In this document: positions 53,922 through 62,418 of the stretch, piece after piece
Numbering within the stretch: position 1 is the first letter of the stretch
Layout: each line of letters begins with the position of its first letter
DNA from: JBEKHT01 sp049511715
Lineage (GTDB): Bacteria; Chloroflexota; Anaerolineae; Anaerolineales; RBG-16-64-43
Direction: 5' to 3'
DNA length: 64,000 nucleotides
Assembly: GCA_049511715.1 (NCBI GenBank)
Contig: JBEKXU010000011.1
Coordinates: 1-64,000, forward strand
Notes under the pieces: model-generated
Databases searched by the model: none
Seen by the model: the letters and a program-made list of their open reading frames with translations, nothing else
Told to the model about the DNA's origin: nothing
Translations under genes and position numbers: made by a program

Positions 53922-55109
53922 CTAGAGCCTGACCTCACCAACCTCGATGGCCTCCGCCAGGGTGGCCAGGAACAGCGCCACTTCTTGGCCGTCCAGGACG
54001 CGGTGGTCGGCCACCACGGTCAGGGTGATGGCCGGGGCTTCTATCGTCCCTCCGGAGGGCTGGGCGACGGATGAAGGGCGCGCTGCTCCTGCCGCCAGGA
54101 TCGCCACCTGGGGCGAGTTGATCAGGGGGGTGAACTGGCTGACCCCGAACATCCCCAGGTTGCTCAGCGTGAACGTTCCCGCGGTAATCTCCTTTAGGTC
54201 GAGCCGGCCTTGCCGTGCCCGCGCGACCAGATCCTCAAGGCCGCGGGCAATCTCAAGGAGTGGAAGCTTCTCCACACCAAAGAGCACCGGGGAGAGCAAG
54301 CCCTGCGGCGTGGAAACGGCCACGGACATATTTACCGTTTCAAACACGTGAAGTTCTCCCCGCTCCAATCGGGCGTTCAACAGGGGATGCTTGGTCAAGG
54401 CCTGCGCAGTCAGATGCACGAGAAGCGCAGTCAAGCTGACCTTCACGCCCGACTTGCCAGCGGCCTGGCGGGCCTGCTCTTTGAATGCCATCAACGGCCT
54501 GGCATCCACCTCGCGCGTCACAGAGAAATGAGGGATCTCGCGGGCGCTGGCGGTCATCTGGTCGGCAACGGCCTTGCGAAGCGGGCTCAGTTCGTGGCGA
54601 TGGAAGAGGGCGGGCCCTGCGGGGGAGTTCGCAGCCTCCCGGGCTTGCAGAAAACGTTGCACATCCTCCGTCGTAATCCGTTCGCCGGGAGCGAGCGACA
54701 CGACCTGATCAAGATCGATGCCACGCTCCTCGGCAAGTCGTCGCGCGGAAGGAGAAACGCGGCGGGACGTGGCTCCCGGAGGACCGGAGGGGGCCGCGGC
54801 TGCGGGAACTGCCGGGCGCCCGGACGCTCCCCCTGCCGGTCGAGGTTCCGAGGGCAGGATCTCCTCCTCGCCGGGCTGGCCAATTACGGCCAGGACCTCT
54901 CCGGATGTGACCGTTGTGCCTTCCTGGACACGGATGGAAAGGACGATGCCGTTTTCCGGGCACTCGAGCGGCATGGCCGCCTTGGCCGTCTCGAGCATGG
55001 CGAGCTCATCGCCGCGCTTGACCGGGTCGCCCACTTTCTTGTTCCAGCGGACCAGGGTTGCCTCGGAAACTGCTTCGCCCAGCGTGGGCAGGATCACCTG
55101 AACAGGCAT
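53922..55109 (-). CDS. Dihydrolipoamide acyltransferase E2 (set 4)
   Basis: 395 residues. Lipoyl domain with Lys43 in ETAKAAMPLE, subunit-binding domain (about 115-152, SPSARRLAEERGIDLDQV), catalytic domain ending ADHRVLDG with His369 and Asp373. The ETAKA site is shared with set 2. It begins 9 bases after the E1 beta stop and ends 12 bases before the cupin isomerase. Confidence 0.9.
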   Translation of the reverse strand: MPVQVILPTLGEAVSEATLVRWNKKVGDPVKRGDELAMLETAKAAMPLECPENGIVLSIRVQEGTTVTSGEVLAVIGQPGEEEILPSEPRPAGGASGRPAVPAAAAPSGPPGATSRRVSPSARRLAEERGIDLDQVVSLAPGERITTEDVQRFLQAREAANSPAGPALFHRHELSPLRKAVADQMTASAREIPHFSVTREVDARPLMAFKEQARQAAGKSGVKVSLTALLVHLTAQALTKHPLLNARLERGELHVFETVNMSVAVSTPQGLLSPVLFGVEKLPLLEIARGLEDLVARARQGRLDLKEITAGTFTLSNLGMFGVSQFTPLINSPQVAILAAGAARPSSVAQPSGGTIEAPAITLTVVADHRVLDGQEVALFLATLAEAIEVGEVRL

Positions 55110-55118
55110 CAGATTCCT

Positions 55119-56147
55119 CTAGGTTGGTGAAAGCAGGCCTCGCATCGAAGCCAAGATATCCCCCTTTTGGGGGATGACTCGGGCCTCGGCTCGCGGGGCG
55201 AACGGGATCGGCGAGTTTTCCGCGCAAACCTTCTCGACGGGGGCATCAAGATAGTCAAAAGCATCATGAGCAATCAGGGCAGCTAGCTCCGACCCGACGC
55301 CTCCTCGGCTGACGTCCTCGGATACGACCAGGGCGTGGTGTGTTTTTCGGACGGAGGCAAGGATTGTTTCCGCGTCCAGGGGGACCAGGGTGCGGGGGTC
55401 GATCACCTCTACCTCGATTCCGGATTCAGCCAGCTCTTCGGCCGCGGCCAGGCAGCGATGGACCATCAGCATGGTCGCCACCGCCGTCAGGTGAGTGCCG
55501 GGCCTAAGCACCGCGGCGCTTCCCAATGGGATTCCGTACTCCTCCTCCGGGACGTCTACCCCGATGGACCTCAGGCTGGGATCGCTCAGCGCTTTGCCCC
55601 CGCCGGGGGAGGCCGAACCGTAAAGCAGCTTGTGCTCCAGGAAAAGCACCGGGTTGTTGTCGCGAATGGCGCTCACCAAGAGCCCCTTGGCGTCGTATGG
55701 ATTGGAAGGCGTGACCACCTTCATTCCCGGTACGTGCATGAACCAGGCCTCAACGCTCTGGGAGTGCTGCGCTCCGCGGCCTGTTGCTCCCTGAGGCGCG
55801 CGGATCACCATGGGCACGCGAGCCTGTCCTCCGGACATGAGGCGCACCTTGGAGGCCTCGTTGACGATCTGGTCCATGGCACAGAAGATGAAGTCGGCGT
55901 ACTGCAGCTCGACCACCGGGCGCAGTCCGGTCAGCGCGGCCCCCACGGCCATGCCCGTGAAGCCGGCCTCCGAAATGGGCGTATCCCAGACGCGCTTGGG
56001 CCCGAACTCCTCAAGCAGACCGTGGGTGACGTGGAACGCTCCCCCGAAGAGGCCCACGTCCTCTCCAAGGAGAATGACCGATGGGTCACGGCGCATCTCC
56101 TGCACCAGGGCCTCGCGAACAGCCTCCATCATCGACAGGCTACGCAT
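55119..56147 (-). CDS. TPP-dependent dehydrogenase E1 beta (set 4)
   Basis: 342 residues. Start ATG 56147 overlaps the alpha stop by eight bases; the frame extends 46 codons upstream but lacks homology there. Motifs EAGFTGMAVGAA, YADFIFCAMDQ, RLMSGGQ and PQGATGRGAQHSQS match set 2. The loop after HKLLYG is about 17 residues longer than in sets 1 and 3. It supplies half of the E1 active site. Confidence 0.9.
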   Translation of the reverse strand: MRSLSMMEAVREALVQEMRRDPSVILLGEDVGLFGGAFHVTHGLLEEFGPKRVWDTPISEAGFTGMAVGAALTGLRPVVELQYADFIFCAMDQIVNEASKVRLMSGGQARVPMVIRAPQGATGRGAQHSQSVEAWFMHVPGMKVVTPSNPYDAKGLLVSAIRDNNPVLFLEHKLLYGSASPGGGKALSDPSLRSIGVDVPEEEYGIPLGSAAVLRPGTHLTAVATMLMVHRCLAAAEELAESGIEVEVIDPRTLVPLDAETILASVRKTHHALVVSEDVSRGGVGSELAALIAHDAFDYLDAPVEKVCAENSPIPFAPRAEARVIPQKGDILASMRGLLSPT

Positions 56148-57153
56148 GAGCCGCCTCGTCTGTGACGAACGCCCGGAAGTCCTCGGGCTGAACTTCCTCA
56201 CTCGCCTCGGCGAACTGGATGGCTGAGTCCATCTCTTTGCCGACCTCGGCTGCCACTTCATCCAGCTCTTGCTCGCTCGCGACATGGGCCTCGATCAGTG
56301 CGTGTCGCAGCCGCAAGATCGGGTCCAGCTCCTTCCAGCGCTCGAGCTCCTCCTTGGAACGGTAGTGGGCTGATTCGAAGCGCGCGTGGCCACGAATGCG
56401 GTACGTGAGGCACTCTAGGAGGGTTGGCCCCTCCCCGGCACGTGCCCGGTCGACCGCCTTTTGGGCAGCGCCTAACACCGCGATCACGTTGTTACCATCC
56501 ACCCTCTCTCCAGGAATGCCATAGGCGCAGGCGCGCCGGGCGAGCTCGGGCACTGCGGAGGAATGGTCGACGGTCATCGACATGGCGTACTGGTTGTTCT
56601 CACAGATGTACACCACGGGCAGCTTCCAGAGTGCCGCCATGTTGGCAGATTCGTGGAAGACACCCTCGTTGATTGCGCCGTCGCCAAAGAAGGAAACCGC
56701 CACCTGTCCGGACCCGCGGATGACGGCAGAGAGCGCCGCCCCCGTGGCGATGGGGATGCCGGCGCCCACAATCCCAAAGGCTCCCAGCATTCCGCGTCCG
56801 TAGTCGGAGAGGTGCATCGATCCGCCCATCCCTCGGCAAACGCCGGTCCGTTTGGCAAACATTTCAGCCATCATCGTGTCCAGCGGGACCCCCTTCGCAA
56901 TGCAGTGTCCGTGGCCACGGTGAGTGCTGGTGACATAGTCCTCGGGCCTCAGGGCGCTGATCACTCCGACGGCCACCGCCTCCTGCCCGGTTGCCTGATG
57001 CATTGTGCCGGGCATGGTGCGCGTGAGAAAGAGATAGTAGAGGCGCTCTTCAAACTCGCGCACTTGGAGCATTCGCCGCAGGAGATCTAGCAACTGATCC
57101 CGGCTCAAGCTTTCCACTTCGAGGGGCGTGGCAGGCACGGTTGCAGCGCTCAT
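56140..57153 (-). CDS. TPP-dependent dehydrogenase E1 alpha (set 4)
   Basis: 337 residues with THRGHGH (77-83) and an intact cofactor motif from GDGAINEG (157) to ENN (185-187). Upstream GGAGG and GAGG lie inside or near the end of the cyclase gene, whose stop is only four bases away. It is part of the cyclase-E1alpha-E1beta-E2 block of the minus-strand operon. Confidence 0.9.
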   Translation of the reverse strand: MSAATVPATPLEVESLSRDQLLDLLRRMLQVREFEERLYYLFLTRTMPGTMHQATGQEAVAVGVISALRPEDYVTSTHRGHGHCIAKGVPLDTMMAEMFAKRTGVCRGMGGSMHLSDYGRGMLGAFGIVGAGIPIATGAALSAVIRGSGQVAVSFFGDGAINEGVFHESANMAALWKLPVVYICENNQYAMSMTVDHSSAVPELARRACAYGIPGERVDGNNVIAVLGAAQKAVDRARAGEGPTLLECLTYRIRGHARFESAHYRSKEELERWKELDPILRLRHALIEAHVASEQELDEVAAEVGKEMDSAIQFAEASEEVQPEDFRAFVTDEAAHA

Positions 57154-57157
57154 GGCG

Positions 57158-57853
57158 TCAGTCCTCTACCTCCAGGCCGACCACGCGGACGGGGAAGGCC
57201 TCTGCCCCGCTGACCTTGACCGGCAGAATGAAGGTCAGGAATCGGTGGTTGATGAGAGGGGCCAGGTTGGCCATGTACTCAATGAGGGGAATGCCGGCCC
57301 CCAAGAGAAGCTCGTGATTGGGTTGGCCGACTGAGGCGCTGCCGTCGGGATTGCGCACCTCGATCCCTGAGGTGTCCACACCCATCACCTGGATCTTGGC
57401 CGTCTCAGCCAGCCAGCGGATCCCGGCCGTGGCAAACCACGGCCGGTGATGCTGCTGAGGGGTGCGGTAGTAACGATCAAAGCCAGTGTAGAAATAGGCC
57501 CGGTCCCCCGGCCGAAGGATGCCTTCCGCCCGTTCTTTCAACCCCTGAAGAGGGATCTCCTCGTTGTTTCCCCAGGAGGAAATGTCAACGACCACGGCCT
57601 CGCCGACTAGGCGCTCCAGAGGGAAGTTCGCCGCATCCAGACCCTGCTCAAAGTGATGGCTGGGAAACTCGATGTGTGTCCCCACGTGTGTGTTCATCGA
57701 GATCTCCGAGATCACGTACCAATGGCCGGGTTGGCGTTGGTACTGGGCAAACTGTGGCCAGGCCTCGGTGAAGCGCGAATCCAGGTCGAGGCGGTACTCC
57801 TCCTTTCCGGGAAGGATCGTGTGGGAAAGATCATGAAGCTTTTTCCAGTGCAT
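57158..57853 (-). CDS. Cyclase-family hydrolase (kynurenine formamidase / isatin hydrolase superfamily) 2
   Basis: 231 residues, homologous to the cyclase at 26807. The metal motif HVGTHIEFPSHH (56-67) again has Glu where Asp is usual, and VMGVDTSGIEV and the N-terminal HDLSHTILPGKEEYRLDL are shared. Start ATG 57853 follows GCGGAGG; the frame continues 39 codons upstream without homology. It directly precedes set 4 E1 alpha, so this association occurs twice in the window. Confidence 0.86.
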   Translation of the reverse strand: MHWKKLHDLSHTILPGKEEYRLDLDSRFTEAWPQFAQYQRQPGHWYVISEISMNTHVGTHIEFPSHHFEQGLDAANFPLERLVGEAVVVDISSWGNNEEIPLQGLKERAEGILRPGDRAYFYTGFDRYYRTPQQHHRPWFATAGIRWLAETAKIQVMGVDTSGIEVRNPDGSASVGQPNHELLLGAGIPLIEYMANLAPLINHRFLTFILPVKVSGAEAFPVRVVGLEVED

Positions 57854-58014
57854 GGAGGGTCCTCCGCAATCGGGCTGCTCGGCAAGGCTGCCGCCTCGCC
57901 TATGGGTCAGGGAAAGAAGATGCCGTGACACACTGCAAAAAGAATCCGCTGATGCAATGCCTCGGTGCAATCCAGGTCCTTGTTCCCCTGGACGGGAACC
58001 GACAGCGGCCGTCC

Positions 58015-58947
58015 TCAGAGCGCTCGAACCGTCGTGTTGGCATAGATGCGCTGTACATCCTCAAGATGGCACTCGGCCGTGCCCTCGGTCAGAACGACGG
58101 CCGCGCCGGTCGCTGCCGCCCAGCGAAGGGCCTGGGGCCACGGGTCGCCAAGTGAAAGACGCCAGGCCAGAGCGGCCGAGACCCCGTCCCCGGCGCCTGC
58201 GCCGTTGACCTCCACTTGCAGGGGGCTCGTGGCTAGAAATGATCCCTCCGCAGTCACGGCCAGGACGCCTTCCGGTCCAAGCGTGATCACCATGGAGGTC
58301 AGGTCATGTTGCTGTCTCAGCCGAGCAACCTCCAGGGCAAGTGTCGGCAGGGAGGGGCATTGCAGGTCAAAGGTCTCGCCGAACTCGCGCCAGTTCATCT
58401 TGACAACCGTGGGCTTGGCCGGAAGGGCGCGCAAGATCGGGTCGCCTGGGCAATCGATAAGAATCGGCACGCTCGTCTGGCGGGCCATCGTAGTGAGAAT
58501 GTAATAACCCTCAGCAGGCGCTCCCTCCGCGAGAGATCCCGCCACGACTACCCACTCGGCCCGGGCTGCGTTCGTGCGGTAGATCCTCAGGAACTTTTCC
58601 CACGCCCCGTCGGCCAGCCGAAACCCGGGAATAGTGATGTGGCTGTGCCGATGATAGAGGCTCTCGACAATGACGTGGGCGATGCGCGTCTCACCCTGGC
58701 CCCACACCAGTTCGTACTGCATTGCGCGCCGGTTCATGACCTCACGCAAGCGTTCACCGGTCGAACCGGCGGCAAAGGCGAGGGCGAAGTTGGGAACGCC
58801 AAGACCCTGAAGCGCAACGGAGGTATCCAGACCCTTCCCGCCCGCGCACTCCAAGACGCGACTCGGTCGCATCACGGTAGTGGGCCGGAACTCCTCGATG
58901 AAGATGACGCGGTCGAGGGCCGAATTCGCCGTGACAGTGAGGATCAT
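58015..58947 (-). CDS. PfkB-family kinase, 1-phosphofructokinase / tagatose-6-phosphate kinase-like
   Basis: 310 residues. The opening ILTVTANSALDRVIFI, GGKGLDTSVALQGLG (36-50) and the C-terminal NGAGAGDGVSAALAW resemble FruK and LacC. It would phosphorylate a ketohexose phosphate to the bisphosphate. It is followed by the cyclase gene after about 160 bases and preceded by the class II aldolase, which could cleave a product. Substrate inferred only by family. Confidence 0.83.
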   Translation of the reverse strand: MILTVTANSALDRVIFIEEFRPTTVMRPSRVLECAGGKGLDTSVALQGLGVPNFALAFAAGSTGERLREVMNRRAMQYELVWGQGETRIAHVIVESLYHRHSHITIPGFRLADGAWEKFLRIYRTNAARAEWVVVAGSLAEGAPAEGYYILTTMARQTSVPILIDCPGDPILRALPAKPTVVKMNWREFGETFDLQCPSLPTLALEVARLRQQHDLTSMVITLGPEGVLAVTAEGSFLATSPLQVEVNGAGAGDGVSAALAWRLSLGDPWPQALRWAAATGAAVVLTEGTAECHLEDVQRIYANTTVRAL

Positions 58948-58969
58948 CGTGGCCCTGCGGCAAACAAGG

Positions 58970-59563
58970 TTAGGTCAAGAACTGGCGAGCCAGAATGCAC
59001 CAGGCGTTCCAGTCGATTCGCTCAAGAGCGTCCAGGGCCGGTCGCAATCCTTTGCCCGCAACGACGATGCCGTGCTCGGGGATCAGGACTGCCGCTGCTT
59101 GCTTTTCTATCAACGCCTCTTTCCCCTTCAGTCCCGCGACCACGTTCTCAGCCAGCTGCGCGCTATGCGCGGGGCTCCGGGGAATCACCTCGATTCGCCC
59201 GAACTTTCGGGTCGACTCCAGGACAGGATCGATGGGCTTACTCCAAGCGCAGAAGGGGAGCACGTGAAAAGGATGCGCATGGATCACCGCTCGAGCTTTG
59301 GGAAAGGCGCGATAGATGGCTACGTGGATCTTCGCCTCGCGGGAGAACTTGGGGTCACTTAGGATCCGCTCGTCGTCCAGGCTGGCCACAAGGATGTCCC
59401 CGGGCTCGAGCTGCCAGTGCCACTCGGCGCCGCTGTATCTGGGGGTGATGTAGATCTGCGTCCCATCGAAGCCGCTGATGTTACCCCCAGCGATATCCGT
59501 CAGACGGCGCTCGAACATCCTGCGGCCCACACTTGCAACCTCTTCGGCTATGGATGGGCTCAT
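58970..59563 (-). CDS. Class II aldolase/adducin-family protein
   Basis: 197 residues. GGNIS (26-30), the acid Glu76 and zinc ligands His95, His97 (HAHP) and His164 (PEHGIVVAG) are all present, as in fuculose- and rhamnulose-phosphate aldolases and ribulose-5-phosphate 4-epimerase. It would split a ketose phosphate, probably giving dihydroxyacetone phosphate and an aldehyde. ATG 59563 follows AGGAGAA. It is the first gene of the minus-strand operon, about 30 bases from the predicted transcription start. Confidence 0.88.
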   Translation of the reverse strand: MSPSIAEEVASVGRRMFERRLTDIAGGNISGFDGTQIYITPRYSGAEWHWQLEPGDILVASLDDERILSDPKFSREAKIHVAIYRAFPKARAVIHAHPFHVLPFCAWSKPIDPVLESTRKFGRIEVIPRSPAHSAQLAENVVAGLKGKEALIEKQAAAVLIPEHGIVVAGKGLRPALDALERIDWNAWCILARQFLT

Positions 59564-59600
59564 TTGTTCTCCTGGCGTATCCCTGATCATTGCCTGCCAT

Positions 59601-59628
59601 AGTATAACAAAAAGCTGTCAATTGTCAA
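59601..59628 (-). promoter_or_regulatory. Strong promoter of the minus-strand operon with repeated TTGACA
   Basis: On the minus strand: TTGACA, 16 bases, TATACT, a near-consensus sigma-70 promoter. The -35 hexamer is repeated directly as TTGACAATTGACA (plus-strand 59616-59628). The repeat may be part of a SorC-family binding site, since the operon ends with such a regulator; that link is inference. Confidence 0.7.
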
Positions 59629-60592
59629 AAGCAAAAGTCAGAAAGCACAACTTTGCCAAGCATTCGATCGTGGCAGCGAGGCGGCGGGCAGTCCCGACTT
59701 TGGCAAGAAACCACTCGGTATCTGCATGGGTTTCTCTGTCTCGGGCCTGCATGCGATTTCAATGTCCAAATGCCGGGCCTTCGAAGGAAGGATCGAATTC
59801 GCGCAGGCCGCACGCTTTCTCAGAGAGAATTCACAACGCAAAGAACCGAGTTTTGCCGTCGTCAGGCCATCACCTTTTGACCTCCTCAGCGCCCTGCAGG
59901 CTCAAGAATTCGCGACCTCGTCCCATGTTGAAAATTCTGGACTCGCTCCCGGCTTCAGGGAAGCAATCGCCCCACCGCATTCGAGTACCGGGGCGCCAGG
60001 GTCACACGGGGCGGAGGACTATCTCTTTCCGATGGTTGGCGCCGAGACGTTGCACTAGTCGCGCTGCGACAAACCCGTCTCTGCAATTCGTCGGACCTGC
60101 CACCGCGAGGGCAAAACCAAATACGTGTCCCTTGGCCGCCTGCGTCTGAAAGGAGCCCAGTAGGCAAGTTCAGTTCTACTTTATTGAACTTGGGTATGTG
60201 CACTGTGTGAGGCGACCATGTGCCCTCGCGTACGCATCGTCGCCTTGGGCGATCGGTCCAGGGGAGAGAAAGAATCGCCAGTCGGGAGGGATGACAGTGC
60301 AAGATTGTGAGGAAAAAAACGGCCGCGCGCTTCTCACCGCCGACCGGTATCCAGGTCGTGGGCAGCGCCTCACAATTGAGGCGGACGGGTCTCTGGTCGT
60401 GGCGGCCGTGTAGGACAGCTGGATGGATTGGTTACCCGCCGCCGCAAAATCCCCCCGATGATCCTCGACCTGAGGCTCGCAATCCCAAAGGGAAGGCGTG
60501 AATGGCCTTGCTTCCCACGGGCTGGCGGATGGGGATTACGATGGAGGCGGCGAGAAGTGTCGGTTTCGAATCGTTGCGGTTCCATGACAGGG
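59629..60592. other. Divergent intergenic region
   Basis: About 960 bases between the minus-strand operon and the URO-D-like gene. Apart from promoters at both ends and one tiny frame at 60291, nothing recognisable was found. Confidence 0.45.
60291..60413 (+). CDS. Possible 40-residue peptide
   Basis: ATG-initiated frame of 40 codons (MTVQDCEEKNGRALLTADRY and on), with GGGAGGG directly before the ATG at spacing too short to be ideal. The composition is protein-like and hydrophilic. No family recognised; it may be a small gene, the start of a lost one, or chance. Confidence 0.2.
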   Translation: MTVQDCEEKNGRALLTADRYPGRGQRLTIEADGSLVVAAV

Positions 60593-60621
60593 TTGAGCAA
60601 AAGCCCAAATGGTCCTAGAAT
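60593..60621 (+). promoter_or_regulatory. Promoter for the URO-D-like gene
   Basis: TTGAGC (60593-60598), 17 bases, TAGAAT (60616-60621). Transcription would begin near 60628, which excludes the in-frame start at 60609 and supports the ATG at 60648. Confidence 0.5.
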
Positions 60622-60647
60622 CGCAGTCAATCATGGAGTCAGAAGGA

Positions 60648-61784
60648 ATGAACCCACGCCAAAGAGTTATCACTGCTCTGAACCATCAGGAACCGGACAT
60701 GGTACCGATTGATCTTGGATCAACCGAGAATACGACAATTTGCCGGATTGCCTATATTAATCTTCGAGAATTCCTGAATCTAGGACCTGATCCATCGCCC
60801 TACGTCATCAACCGTCAAATGGATTCTGTGTTTCCTCAGGAAGACCTTCTGCACGAGTATCAAGTCGACTTTCGCCCGGTCAAACCGTCTTCGTCGTGGA
60901 AGGCAAGGACGAGAGAAATGCCAGACGATAGCTTCTACGACGAGTACAGCATTCGTTGGAGAAAGGCTTCCTACTATTATGATATGGTCGAACATCCCTT
61001 GGCACGAAGTACCCTAGCGGACCTGCCCAAGGCAACTTTCGCCGACCCCTATGCTCGAGGCAGGGTGGAAGGGATAAGGGCGCAGGCTCAATGGCTGTAC
61101 GAGAATACGGACTTTGCCTTGGTGGTTGGACATATCGCCTGGGGACCTTTTGAGATGTGTTGTAGTCTAAGAGGCTACGAGCAATTCCTGGTGGACCTTT
61201 ACGACGACACTCGGTATGCAGAAGCGCTGCTAGACAAGACCCTAGAATCGGCAATCGGATTCTGGGACGTGTATCTGCGTGAAGTAGGCGAATTCGTTCA
61301 AGTAGTATGCCAAGGCGACGATTTGGGCACACAGACAGGGCCTTGGATTTCCCCAGAGATGTATCGGAGATTCATCAAGCCTCGCCACAAACAGCTTTTC
61401 GATTTCATCCATTCAAAGACCAAAGCGAGGACCTTCCTGCACAGCTGCGGATCCGTGTACGATCTCATCCCAGACTTCATTGATGCAGGTGTTGAGATTC
61501 TCAGCCCCGTTCAACGAAGTGCGGCAAAGATGGACCTCGGAAGGTTGAAGCGGGAATTCGGAAAAGACATCTGCTTCTGGGGTGGAGGGATTGATACTCA
61601 ACACGTTCTCCCCAATGCAACCCTAGATGAAATCAGGGATCATGTTGGCCAGACATTTGATGTGATGGCGCCTGGAGGGGGGTGGGTTTTTGTTCCAGTG
61701 CACAATATCCAGGCAGATATTGCACCGGAAAGAGTTCAAGCGGTCTATGAAACCGCTCTCAAGAAAAGGAAGTATCGCGCGTAA
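60648..61784 (+). CDS. Uroporphyrinogen decarboxylase-fold protein (methyltransferase-like)
   Basis: 378 residues. The N-terminus MNPRQRVITALNHQEPDMVP and the zinc-site HSCGSV (265-270, His265 and Cys267) mark the URO-D/MtaA-like superfamily. Many such proteins are corrinoid or methyl-transfer enzymes rather than heme enzymes. The role here is unknown. Base composition is closer to 50% GC than the main island, a possible sign of separate origin. The start rests on the promoter position and family alignment; GGAG lies about 9 bases upstream. Confidence 0.82.
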   Translation: MNPRQRVITALNHQEPDMVPIDLGSTENTTICRIAYINLREFLNLGPDPSPYVINRQMDSVFPQEDLLHEYQVDFRPVKPSSSWKARTREMPDDSFYDEYSIRWRKASYYYDMVEHPLARSTLADLPKATFADPYARGRVEGIRAQAQWLYENTDFALVVGHIAWGPFEMCCSLRGYEQFLVDLYDDTRYAEALLDKTLESAIGFWDVYLREVGEFVQVVCQGDDLGTQTGPWISPEMYRRFIKPRHKQLFDFIHSKTKARTFLHSCGSVYDLIPDFIDAGVEILSPVQRSAAKMDLGRLKREFGKDICFWGGGIDTQHVLPNATLDEIRDHVGQTFDVMAPGGGWVFVPVHNIQADIAPERVQAVYETALKKRKYRA

Positions 61785-62418
61785 TCATGATCCGTGCCTT
61801 CGAAAGGTGTCCTGACCATTGATAGGCATGCCTGGCTTGAGGCAGGAATCATGATTGTCCGGCCCCCCTCGGGGCCGGTGCATTGCTTGGGAGGGTCAGC
61901 CACCGGGAAGACAGGCAATATGGTTGGGCCCAGGGTGCCTGGCAACTTGGCGGATCTGGCGCGGATCAATGCGGAGCTGATGCGCTGCAGTAACGGTCCA
62001 GCGCGGGTTACATTCGGGGCAACATCAATGAAAGCGCTGGTGTGCGCAGCAAAGCCTGGGCGAGCCAACCGGTGGAAGTCCGGTCAAGGTGGGGTCGCGG
62101 CGCCAGAAGCGTTCGCCAAAGGACATGCGACTCGGCAGAGAAGTGACGAACACGAAGGATGATCAGCAAGTAAGGGTCACTCTACGTCACTGCGCTTTAG
62201 GAGGTCGTCTTCTTCGGGAAGGGAAGGCCGGCGAACATAGGATTCAAGGAATATCGCTGCCCTGCAATCACTGCGTAACCTGGTGGGGCGAAGCGGCCCC
62301 CCGAGCTGGACTTGACATCGCATTTGTCCTGACCCCGGAGAGTGATGGCCCTTGCGAGCTGGTTCTGCGCGAGTAGGCGGCCGCGAAGCTGATCGAATTG
62401 ATAGAGGAGACAGCTCGA
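61785..62418. other. Gap with possible structured RNA, no supported gene
   Basis: About 630 bases with short frames but no recognisable product. From about 62040, GTGTGCGCAGC is followed by an ACCGG/CCGGT hairpin and purine-rich joints that look like structured RNA; see the findings. Confidence 0.3.

Noticed and set aside
62040..62160. Cobalamin riboswitch, suggested by the CCGGTGGAAGTCCGG hairpin
   Set aside because: The conserved B12-box and GCCACTG-like elements are not visible, and no B12-related gene follows immediately.
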